Below are positions 5,575 to 12,724 of a DNA stretch of 13,698 nucleotides, one piece after another. The stretch comes from Candidatus Krumholzibacteriia bacterium (GTDB lineage Bacteria > Krumholzibacteriota > Krumholzibacteriia > Krumholzibacteriales > Krumholzibacteriaceae). A program made the position numbers and the translations under genes. The stretch is taken from contig JAQTVX010000027.1 of NCBI GenBank assembly GCA_028706585.1, positions 1 through 13,698 of the forward strand. The letters run 5' to 3'. The notes under the pieces were generated by a model. That model was not told the origin of the DNA. It worked only from the letters and a program-made list of their open reading frames with translations, and did no database searches. Position 1 is the stretch's first letter. The number at the start of each line of letters is the position of its first letter.

Positions 5575-7164
5575 CTATTCGAAGGCAGCCTTTAGGTTTC
5601 GTTCGCCGTCGAGCGAGTAGATCTCGAACTCCTCGCGATGCAGCCGCGGATCATCGATGATCTCGACTCTCACGCGATACATATCGGCAAGCTCCTGGAG
5701 ATTCTCGGCGCGCTCTTCGCGTATAAAAACGCCGATCACCGGATTCAGCTTGAACAGAATGCCGTTCTCGCGCCTCTTCCCGCCGCCGATGCGTCGGATC
5801 CAGTGCTCGATCTTCATCGCCATCGACTCGAGGCTCAGGACCTTGCCGCGCCCCGTGCAATACGGACACTCCTCGCTGTAGTAATGGAGCAGGCTCGGGC
5901 GTACGCGCTTGCGGCTGACCTCGATGATGCCCAGATCGCTCATCGGATAGACGCGCACGCGCGAACGGTCCTTGCGGAGCAGGTTCCGGAACTCGTTGTA
6001 GACCTTGCGGCGGTTCTCCTCCGCCTCCATATCGATGAAATCTATCACGATGATCCCGCCGATGTCGCGCAGCCTGAGCTGCCGGGCGATCTCCCTCGCG
6101 GCGATCATGTTCGTCTCGAGGATGGTTTCCTCCTGGTCCTTCTTTCCCACGAAACGCCCCGTGTTGACGTCTATCGTGACCAGCGCCTCCGTGTGCTCGA
6201 TCACGATGTAGCCGCCCTTCTTGAGCCAGATCTTGCTCTCGAGAATCTTCTCGATGTCCCCCTCGATGTCGTAGAAATCGAAGATCGGGGTTTTCTCCTC
6301 GTAGAGCCGCACGCGCGCGGCAAGCTGCGGCGCGAACGATTTGAAATAGGTGCGCAGGCGCTCGTACTCGTCCTTGGTGTCGATGATGATCGACTCGACA
6401 CTCTCGGAAAAGAGATCGCGGATTGCGAAGATCGTAAGGTCCACGTCCTCGTGAATGAGGGCCGGCGGCGTGGCGCGCTCGCGCTTTTCCTTGATCTCCT
6501 GCGCGGTCTTCTCGAGGTACTTTATATCGTCCCTCAGCGCGTCGTCGTCGACCCCTATGCCCGCCGTGCGTACGATGATCGCGGAGCCCTGAGGTCGGTA
6601 TTTCTTGACGATCGCCTTGAGGCGCGAGCGCTCGCGGCGATCCTCGATCTTCTTGCTCACGCCGATGTGGTCGAATCCGGGCATGAGCACCGCGTAGCGT
6701 CCGGGAAGGGAGATCTCCGACGAGATGCGCGGCCCCTTGGTGCCGATCGCCTCCTTGCGGACCTGGACGAGGATATCCTGCCCTTTCTTGAGGAGGTTCT
6801 CGATCGGCGGGAGCTCTTTCTCCTTGCGGCCCCGATGCGGGTCTACGTCCTCCTCATCGAGGAGCTCGGGATCGATGGAGCCGGTCGAGACGTCGCTCAC
6901 GTGGAGGAATGCGGCCTTCTCCTGGCCGATGTCGACGAACGCCGCCTGGATGCCGGGGATGACCGCGGTGACGCGTCCGAGGAAAATGTCCCCGACCGTG
7001 TGGCGGCTGTCCTCGCGCTCGATGAGGAGCTCGACGAGCTCGCGCTCCTCGAGAATCGCGATGCGCACCTCGCGGCTCGTGTAATTGATCAGTATCTGCG
7101 TCTTTACGTTTTTTGGGGCTTCCGAGCGATCATCTCTACGGGATCTTTGAAATCTTCTTCGCAT
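5575..7164 (-). CDS. rng: Ribonuclease G/E family endoribonuclease
   Basis: The 529-residue protein aligns over its whole length with the catalytic part of RNase E/G and lacks the long C-terminal scaffold of RNase E, so RNase G is the better name. An S1 domain lies at about 55-150 (GDIFLGRVTAVIPGIQAAFVDIG, then AAFLHVSD). The DNase I-like catalytic region contains Asp332 and Asn334 (TIDVNTGRF) and Asp375 (IIVIDFIDME), the Mg-binding set. The spacing of 43 residues equals that of E. coli RNase E (Asp303 to Asp346). The Zn-link CPYCTGRG follows at 433-440, also with the RNase E spacing. The family cuts single-stranded A/U-rich RNA in rRNA maturation and mRNA decay, preferring 5' monophosphates. 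The only in-frame start is an ATG inside the upstream radical SAM gene (61-nt overlap), with GGAG about 11 bases before it. The first 20 residues are a basic extension (MRRRFQRSRRDDR). Confidence 0.95.
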   Translation of the reverse strand: MRRRFQRSRRDDRSEAPKNVKTQILINYTSREVRIAILEERELVELLIEREDSRHTVGDIFLGRVTAVIPGIQAAFVDIGQEKAAFLHVSDVSTGSIDPELLDEEDVDPHRGRKEKELPPIENLLKKGQDILVQVRKEAIGTKGPRISSEISLPGRYAVLMPGFDHIGVSKKIEDRRERSRLKAIVKKYRPQGSAIIVRTAGIGVDDDALRDDIKYLEKTAQEIKEKRERATPPALIHEDVDLTIFAIRDLFSESVESIIIDTKDEYERLRTYFKSFAPQLAARVRLYEEKTPIFDFYDIEGDIEKILESKIWLKKGGYIVIEHTEALVTIDVNTGRFVGKKDQEETILETNMIAAREIARQLRLRDIGGIIVIDFIDMEAEENRRKVYNEFRNLLRKDRSRVRVYPMSDLGIIEVSRKRVRPSLLHYYSEECPYCTGRGKVLSLESMAMKIEHWIRRIGGGKRRENGILFKLNPVIGVFIREERAENLQELADMYRVRVEIIDDPRLHREEFEIYSLDGERNLKAAFE

Positions 7165-9824
7165 TTGTACCGTATCTCCAGCCTTTGAATCCTTACGAGC
7201 GAGGCGATATTCTTCGGTATGAAGGCCATCAACAAATCCTGAGGCCGTGGCGCGCCTTCGCCGCCGGGAAGGACGAGCTCGAGAGCGTCTCCCACGGGCT
7301 CGCCGTCCGCTTCAGCGGCCGACCCGCGTTCCGCGGCCGGCTCATCTACCAGCCGCACGGCGCAGCCCGCACAGGAGCGCTCCTTGCCCTTGTCGTTCTT
7401 CAGGGAGGCGCCTCGCTCGAACAACCGCCTCCACTCGGCCTCAAACCATCGAGCCGGATCGACCGGCGAGCCGCCCGCGAACGGAAGGGCGCTCAAGCCG
7501 CTTTCCAACTCTCGCGCAAGAAGATACCACATGCGCTCCGTTTCGGACAATCCTTCGCTTTCGGCGGATGCCGATTTCAGGAGCTTTCTCAGGGCGTCGA
7601 AACGGAGCAGGTAGGTGTAGCGGGCCTCGCTCGGGAGCTTCCCCTCGCTTCTCGTAAACGGCCCGGCGCAGGCGGTCACCCTGATTCCCGGCGGCAGGAA
7701 TCTGTTGAGGAGCTCCGTGGAAAGCGCGGCCTCCTCGACGAGCTCGACGTCGAAAAACTCGCCGAAGCCTTCAATGCCGACCGCGAGCGATGGGCCCGCG
7801 GACATCCTCGGGTGGGGATGAAAGCCCTCCGTGAAATGGAGCGGGAGCTCCGAGCGGCGCAGCGCCCTCTGGACGACGTTCATGGTCTCTATGTGCGAGA
7901 GAAACCTCTCGCGGCCGCGCTTCTCGAAGATAACGCGGTATCGGAAATGCTCACGCTGCGACGCGGCCGTTCCCAAAGACGGGCCCTTCAGCGCGGCCGC
8001 GCTGGGGACCGGCGTGGGAACGGCCGGTCTCGATACGGCTGCCGGCGCGGATATTCCCGCGAACGGGCCCATTGGAGCTCCCGCCACCGGGCTCGGAGCG
8101 GGAACGTCCGCGCCGTATGCTCTGTCCCGCTCCTTGCGAAGCAGGCTCTTCGTCGCGTGAAGCTCGAAGGCGTCCCACGGAAGCGGCTCGTCGACTGGCC
8201 GTGCCGCGATCAGAGCCTCGATCCCGAGGCCGCTCTCGGCAAGGGCGCGCTCCCACAGGTCGAAACGCAGCTCGCTGCTCCAACCGTCGAAGCGGCATCC
8301 GAGATCGTGTGCGCGCCTGAGCGCGGGCCAGAGGCGCCGGTCCCCGCGGGCGAGAATCCCTTCGAGCACGCTGATAGTCGGCTCCCTCAGGCTCAGATTG
8401 ACGAAACGGCTTCGGATGCGCCTCGACAGATACTCCTCCTTGGCGCGGAACTCGTCGGCCGAGCACTGCCTCTCCCACTGAAAGGGCGTGTGCGGCTTCG
8501 GAACGAACGGGGAGATCGACACGCCGAGCTTGAACCTGGCCCCCTTGCGGGGCAGCATTAGAATCCGCGAGATCAAGAGCGCGGCGCCGTCAAGATCGCT
8601 CTCAGTCTCCGTCGGAAGCCCGATCATAAGATAGAGCTTGAGGGTTTGCCAGCCGCCGGAGAGAATCTTCGCGACGCCCTCGAAGATATCGGCGTCGCTG
8701 AAATCCTTCTTGACGACACGGCGCAGCCGCTCGGTCCCCGCCTCGGGCGCGAGCGTGAAGCCCGACCGCGTCACGGTGGACGAGGCCGCAACGATCGCGT
8801 CAGTTATCGTCTCTGGTCTGAGGCTCGGAAGCGCGAGCGATACATTCCTCCGCTCGAGCTCGGGAACGAGCCTCGCGAGCAGCTCGTCGAGCCGCGAGTA
8901 ATCCGACGTCGAGAGCGACAGCAGCGACACCTCGTCCCACCCCGTCCAGTCGAGCCCCTCGAGAACGGCGTCCATGATCTCGTCCACGCTCCGCTCCCGG
9001 CAAGGCCTGTAGAACACTCCCGCGTGGCAGAAACGGCAGCCCCGCGCGCAGCCGCGCATGATCTCCACCGCCAGCCTTTGATGGACGATCTCGCTCGACG
9101 CCACGATCGGCCGCCGCGGCAGGTCTCCCGGCTCGAACCGATGCGTTCGAGCCTTGACGGATGCGCTGATACCGTCGACGTAGACCCCCTCGATCCGGGC
9201 GAGCGCCTCGCGCGCCGCGCCGCGTCCGGCCCCCTCCGCCTTGAGCCGCGAAAGCGCCGCCGCGGCCTCGCGCAGCGAATCCTCGCCGTCTCCGAGGAAC
9301 ACCGCGTCAATCGCGTTCAGAAAGGGAAGAGGGTTCGAGCAGCAGGGCCCGCCTGCGACGATGATCGGATCGCTCCCGCTCCGCTCGGCGGCCTCGAGAG
9401 GAATCCCGGCCAGGTCCAGCATCATGAGGAGATTCGTGTAGTGAAGCTCGTAGGGGACGGTGAACCCGATCAGATCGAACCTCGCGGCCGGCGTACCCGT
9501 CGCGAGCGATCGCAGGGGCTCCCCGCACGCGCGCATGAGCCGAGCGGCGTCGGGCCATGGGGCGAAGGCGAATTCGACCCCGACCCCCTCCATCGCGGCG
9601 AGCGCATGATAGAGGAATCGAATCCCAAGGTGGGACATCCCTATCTCGTAAACGTCGGGAAAGACGAGGAGCACGTTGAAGCGCCCCTCGCGGAAGCCGT
9701 CGTTCGAGAGATTCAGCTCGCCGTCCGAGTACCGCGACGGCCGCTGGACGAGCGGGAGCAGGGCCGAGACCGAAAACGTTTCGAATGTGTCGCTGATGCC
9801 GTCGCGTTCAGACGCGGTCCTCAA
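7104..9824 (-). CDS. Radical SAM protein fused to DUF2344 (TIGR03960-TIGR03936 type)
   Basis: The protein has 906 residues from a TTG start at 9822-9824 that overlaps the purF stop as TTGA and has GGAGGA nine bases upstream. A GTG 13 codons earlier has no ribosome-binding site. The N-terminal 50-190 resembles the Rossmann-type B12-binding-like part of this family (NVLLVFPDVYEIGMSHLG, VAGGPCC, GDGEDS), without a clear DxHxxG cobalamin motif. The radical SAM core at about 240-480 has the cluster motif CARGCRFC with Cys259, Cys263 and Cys266. A Pro/Ala-rich linker (about 572-622) leads to the DUF2344 domain (about 624-730: VIFEKRGRERFLSHIETMNVVQRALRRS, then FHPHPRMSAGPSLAVG) and a tail ending near RNase G. 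In many bacteria these two parts are separate adjacent genes directly before rng. Here they are one chain. The reaction is unknown; RNA or ribosome-related modification is a guess from the constant RNase G neighbour. Confidence 0.88.
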   Translation of the reverse strand: MRTASERDGISDTFETFSVSALLPLVQRPSRYSDGELNLSNDGFREGRFNVLLVFPDVYEIGMSHLGIRFLYHALAAMEGVGVEFAFAPWPDAARLMRACGEPLRSLATGTPAARFDLIGFTVPYELHYTNLLMMLDLAGIPLEAAERSGSDPIIVAGGPCCSNPLPFLNAIDAVFLGDGEDSLREAAAALSRLKAEGAGRGAAREALARIEGVYVDGISASVKARTHRFEPGDLPRRPIVASSEIVHQRLAVEIMRGCARGCRFCHAGVFYRPCRERSVDEIMDAVLEGLDWTGWDEVSLLSLSTSDYSRLDELLARLVPELERRNVSLALPSLRPETITDAIVAASSTVTRSGFTLAPEAGTERLRRVVKKDFSDADIFEGVAKILSGGWQTLKLYLMIGLPTETESDLDGAALLISRILMLPRKGARFKLGVSISPFVPKPHTPFQWERQCSADEFRAKEEYLSRRIRSRFVNLSLREPTISVLEGILARGDRRLWPALRRAHDLGCRFDGWSSELRFDLWERALAESGLGIEALIAARPVDEPLPWDAFELHATKSLLRKERDRAYGADVPAPSPVAGAPMGPFAGISAPAAVSRPAVPTPVPSAAALKGPSLGTAASQREHFRYRVIFEKRGRERFLSHIETMNVVQRALRRSELPLHFTEGFHPHPRMSAGPSLAVGIEGFGEFFDVELVEEAALSTELLNRFLPPGIRVTACAGPFTRSEGKLPSEARYTYLLRFDALRKLLKSASAESEGLSETERMWYLLARELESGLSALPFAGGSPVDPARWFEAEWRRLFERGASLKNDKGKERSCAGCAVRLVDEPAAERGSAAEADGEPVGDALELVLPGGEGAPRPQDLLMAFIPKNIASLVRIQRLEIRYKCEEDFKDPVEMIARKPQKT

Positions 9825-11254
9825 ATATCCAACTCCTCCCTCACGCCGAAGCCTTCGCCGCACCCGATCCGATTCTCGAAAACGTCTTTGTGCAGGCAGC
9901 CGTCAGGCATGATGGGGTACTTGCCGCTGAAGCACGCGATGCAGTAGCCGTCCGGATCTTCGACGCACGTGAGGAGACCCTCTATGGAGAGATAATGAAG
10001 GCTGTCGACGCCGAGGTAATCCCTGATTTGGTCGACTGCATGGCTGGAGGCGATCAGCTCGCCGCGAGTCGGCGTGTCGATGCCGTAGTAGCACGAGTGC
10101 GTGATCGGCGGCGAGCCGATCCTCAGATGTATCTCCCTGGCGCCGGCCTGGCGTATGATCGAGACGAGCTTGCGCATCGTAGAGCCGCGGACGATTGAAT
10201 CGTCGACGACGACGATCCTCTTCCCCTTGAGAATGCCGCGAACGGGGTTGAATTTGATCCGCACGTCCCAGTCGCGCATGCTCTGCCGCGGCTGGATGAA
10301 CGTGCGTCCGACGTAGTGGTTTCTGATGAGGCCCAGTTCGAACGGGATCTTGGATTCTTCCGAAAAGCCGAGCGCGATCGTGTTGCTCGAGTCGGGCACG
10401 GCGATCACGAGGTCAGCGTCGACGGACGACTCGATCGCGAGACGCCTGCCGAGCTTGCGCCGCACCTTGTCGACGTTCTCCCCGAATATCCGGCTGTCGG
10501 GCCGCGCAAAATAGATGAACTCGAATATGCAGCGCCTGAGACGTTTTTCCGGCTCGGCGAAGCGCAGGTACTCCGGCCCGCCGCTGCCGAGGACGCAGAC
10601 CTCCCCGGGCGCTATCTCGCGCACATACTCCGCCCCGATGATGTCGAACGCGCAGCTCTCGGAGGCGAAGACGTACGCGTCGCCGATGCGTCCGAGACAA
10701 AGCGGGCGGAAACCCCGCGTGTCGCGTGCGGCGATGACCCTGTCCCTCGTGAGAAACACGAGCGAGAAAGCGCCCTGAAGCTTCCGCAGGGCCTCGATGA
10801 TCATCTCCTCGAGCGTTGCGGCGCGGCTTCGGGCGATGAGGTGGAGAATGACCTCGCTGTCGGTCGTGCTTCTGAAAATGGAGCCGTCCGCTTCCATTCC
10901 GCGGCGCAGCTCGACGGCATTGACCAGATTGCCGTTGTGCGCGACCGCGATCTTGCCCGCCTTGCAGTCGACGAGCAGCGGCTGGACGTTGGCGATGCTC
11001 GATAGCCCCATCGTGGAGTACCGGTTGTGGCCTATCGCTATCCTACCCGTGAGCTTCGAGAGAACATCCTCATCATAGACCTTCGAGACGAGCCCGAGCG
11101 CGCGATGCTCGTGGACGCATTCTCCGTCCGAGGTGATGATGCCGGAGCTCTCCTGCCCGCGGTGCTGGAGCGCGTAGAGGCCGAGGTAGGCGATCTGCGC
11201 CGCGTCGTCCGCCCCGTACACACCGAATATCGCGCACTCCTCTTTGAGCTTCAC
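9821..11254 (-). CDS. purF: Amidophosphoribosyltransferase, [4Fe-4S] type
   Basis: This enzyme makes 5-phosphoribosylamine from PRPP and glutamine, the first committed step of purine synthesis. The 477-residue protein has an N-terminal Ntn-hydrolase glutaminase domain. The start MKLKEECAIFGVYG places the nucleophile at Cys7 behind a 6-residue propeptide that must be removed. LYALQHRGQESSGI and IAIGHNRYST are typical glutaminase segments. The phosphoribosyltransferase domain carries the PRPP loop VVVDDSIVRGST (348-359). Cys242, Cys388, Cys438 and Cys441 (LRRCIFEFIYFARPDS, SCYYGIDTP, GYCIACFSGKYP) match the four ligands of the Bacillus-type structural iron-sulfur cluster, so this is the oxygen-sensitive subtype rather than the E. 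coli type. The GTG start lies 7 nt after the tandem-PurS stop, with AAGGAG upstream. Feedback inhibition by purine nucleotides is a family property. Confidence 0.97.
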   Translation of the reverse strand: MKLKEECAIFGVYGADDAAQIAYLGLYALQHRGQESSGIITSDGECVHEHRALGLVSKVYDEDVLSKLTGRIAIGHNRYSTMGLSSIANVQPLLVDCKAGKIAVAHNGNLVNAVELRRGMEADGSIFRSTTDSEVILHLIARSRAATLEEMIIEALRKLQGAFSLVFLTRDRVIAARDTRGFRPLCLGRIGDAYVFASESCAFDIIGAEYVREIAPGEVCVLGSGGPEYLRFAEPEKRLRRCIFEFIYFARPDSRIFGENVDKVRRKLGRRLAIESSVDADLVIAVPDSSNTIALGFSEESKIPFELGLIRNHYVGRTFIQPRQSMRDWDVRIKFNPVRGILKGKRIVVVDDSIVRGSTMRKLVSIIRQAGAREIHLRIGSPPITHSCYYGIDTPTRGELIASSHAVDQIRDYLGVDSLHYLSIEGLLTCVEDPDGYCIACFSGKYPIMPDGCLHKDVFENRIGCGEGFGVREELDI

Positions 11255-11261
11255 TTGCCCT

Positions 11262-11891
11262 TCACTCCTTGCCTCGGGCGCCGGCGGCGGGTTTCCCGGC
11301 TTCGACGCGCGTCGCCGCGATGATCTCGTACTGCTGATAATGCGGATTGAGGAGCAGACCCTCGCGCCGCGAACGGCTCACGAGCATTCTCTCGACGTCC
11401 GCGAGCGCAGCCTTTTCGGAGGACGCGCTCACGACGAGTCTCCATACCTCGCCGTGCTTCATGCCGGAGACCGTGACTCCCTTGATTCGCGCGTTGAGAC
11501 GTTCGGTGAAACCGATCTCCCGATCGGGGCGCTTCTCGCGGACGAGACAATCGAACGCGTATAGGTTCCCGCCGCCCGCGGCCGTGCCGCCCGCCAATGA
11601 CAGATCCTTCTCCAACGCGAGATCGCCTCGCGCGGGGCCGCCGAGCGCGGCGAGCCGGTAGAGATGCTTGTTCTGATTCGTGAATGCGCCGTCGAGACGG
11701 ATCGCGCGATCGATCTCCTCGACGATGTTCTTCTCATCTGCGCCCTCGGCCTCCATCCCCCAGTACCAGTAGCGCGTGATCCCGCGCAACCTATCGGCGA
11801 AATTCAGCTTCTCGGCGAGGGTGATCCGGGCCGTCTGCGCTACGAGATCCATCACCTTGAGCCGCACCCAGAGCTCCACCGGAATCTTCAT
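11262..11891 (-). CDS. purS: Tandem PurS-like subunit of FGAM synthase (two PurS repeats)
   Basis: The protein has 209 residues, from the ATG whose A-T-G overlaps the purQ stop as ATGA; longer open frames upstream are just the out-of-frame shadow of purQ. It sits between purQ and purF, where the small PurS subunit is expected, but PurS is normally about 80 residues. Two related segments are visible. Repeat 1 (about 5-80) has VELWVRLKVMD, LNFADRLRGITRYW, and ends NQNKHLYRL. Repeat 2 (about 110-191) has IGFTERLNARIKGVTV, a strand EVWRLVVSA, helix LADVERMLVSR, and ends NPHYQQYEI, matching the LLANPxIExYEI end of ordinary PurS. The pattern F-x-[DE]-R-L...I occurs in both. PurS is a dimer that joins PurL and PurQ and helps move ammonia from the glutaminase to PurL. 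A fused pair would supply that dimer in one chain. The family call is pattern-based and needs a profile search. Confidence 0.7.
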   Translation of the reverse strand: MKIPVELWVRLKVMDLVAQTARITLAEKLNFADRLRGITRYWYWGMEAEGADEKNIVEEIDRAIRLDGAFTNQNKHLYRLAALGGPARGDLALEKDLSLAGGTAAGGGNLYAFDCLVREKRPDREIGFTERLNARIKGVTVSGMKHGEVWRLVVSASSEKAALADVERMLVSRSRREGLLLNPHYQQYEIIAATRVEAGKPAAGARGKE

Positions 11892-12724
11892 CGCGCATCC
11901 ACTCCCTTTCCCTCGCGGAGCGCCGCGAAAAACCTGCGTCCCGGTCCCTCGTCCTCCATGCGCGCGGCCTCCCCCGCCGCCGCGCGCCGACTGCGCCCCC
12001 ACTGGCCGCCGATGTCCTCGGGGACCTGGCGCAGCCACGTCGAGCGCTCGGGATGGGGCATCATCGCGAGAACGTTTCCTTCCACGTTGGAGACGCCGGC
12101 GATACTGTCGACCGAGCCGTTCGGATTCACCGGGAATGAATCGACGACGACCCCCGCCGGATCGCAGTACCTCAGCGCGATCTGGCCGCGACTCTTCATC
12201 TCGGCGAGAACACGCTCGTCCTCCGTCACGAAACGCCCCTCGGCGTGCGCGATCGGAATCGGAAAGATCTCCCCGTCGAAGTAGCGCCGCGTCCAGAGAC
12301 AGCCGCCTTTCTCCTTCCTCAAATGAACCCACGCACAGTAGTAACCCTCGCGGTCGGCCATGACGTTCGGTGCGAGCGCCAGATCGACCTTCTCCCAGTG
12401 AATGCCCGGGATCAGGCCCGATTCGACGAGAACCTGCGCCCCGTTGCAGATGCCGAGCACCGGCTTCCCGCGGCGCGCGAGCTCCGAGACCGAGTCCATG
12501 ATACGGTCCTTCGCCGCGACGACGCCGGCGCGGATTCGATCCTGGTAAGAGAAGCCTCCCGGGAGAATTATTCCAGCGCAATCGTCGAGGAGCGCCGGAT
12601 CCTCGTTCCAGCGGAAGATTCCGGCCTCGAGCCCGATCGAGCGCACTGCATCCGCGCTCTCGTATTCGCAGTTCACGCCCGGAAACTGGATGATCGCGAC
12701 GCGGCCCTTCATCGAGCTTTTCAT
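11888..12724 (-). CDS. purQ: FGAM synthase glutaminase subunit
   Basis: A class I glutamine amidotransferase that releases ammonia for PurL, which converts FGAR to FGAM. The 278-residue protein begins with VAIIQFPGVNCEYESADAV, characteristic of PurQ. It has the oxyanion/G-loop ILPGGFSYQDRIRAG and the nucleophile elbow GICNGAQVL with Cys93. AHAEGRF (160-165) and MPHPER with His224 and Glu226 complete the catalytic triad. It is longer than the commonest PurQ (about 220-230 residues): there is an insertion region around GYYCAWVHLRKEKGGCLWTRRYF and a basic tail after MPHPER that includes GQWGRSRRAAAGEAARMEDEG. Longer forms of this kind occur in several bacterial and archaeal groups. The ATG at 12722-12724 overlaps the purL stop as ATGA, supporting this start over the ATG four codons later. 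All active-site residues are present. Confidence 0.96.
   Translation of the reverse strand: MKSSMKGRVAIIQFPGVNCEYESADAVRSIGLEAGIFRWNEDPALLDDCAGIILPGGFSYQDRIRAGVVAAKDRIMDSVSELARRGKPVLGICNGAQVLVESGLIPGIHWEKVDLALAPNVMADREGYYCAWVHLRKEKGGCLWTRRYFDGEIFPIPIAHAEGRFVTEDERVLAEMKSRGQIALRYCDPAGVVVDSFPVNPNGSVDSIAGVSNVEGNVLAMMPHPERSTWLRQVPEDIGGQWGRSRRAAAGEAARMEDEGPGRRFFAALREGKGVDAR

Noticed and set aside
5638..7188. Long plus-strand open frame opposite rng
   Set aside because: It is an antisense shadow typical of high-GC coding DNA. The minus strand encodes a full RNase G with all catalytic motifs, while the plus product is a low-complexity mix of Leu, Asp and Arg.
9825..9863. GTG start for the radical SAM protein, 13 codons upstream
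   Set aside because: There is no ribosome-binding site in front of it, and it would overlap purF by 43 bases. The TTG at 9822-9824 has GGAGGA at good spacing and a TTGA overlap with the purF stop.
7113..9947. Two long plus-strand open frames opposite the radical SAM gene
   Set aside because: They are codon-bias shadows with Arg/Ala/Glu-rich products and no family resemblance, opposite a clearly recognisable gene.
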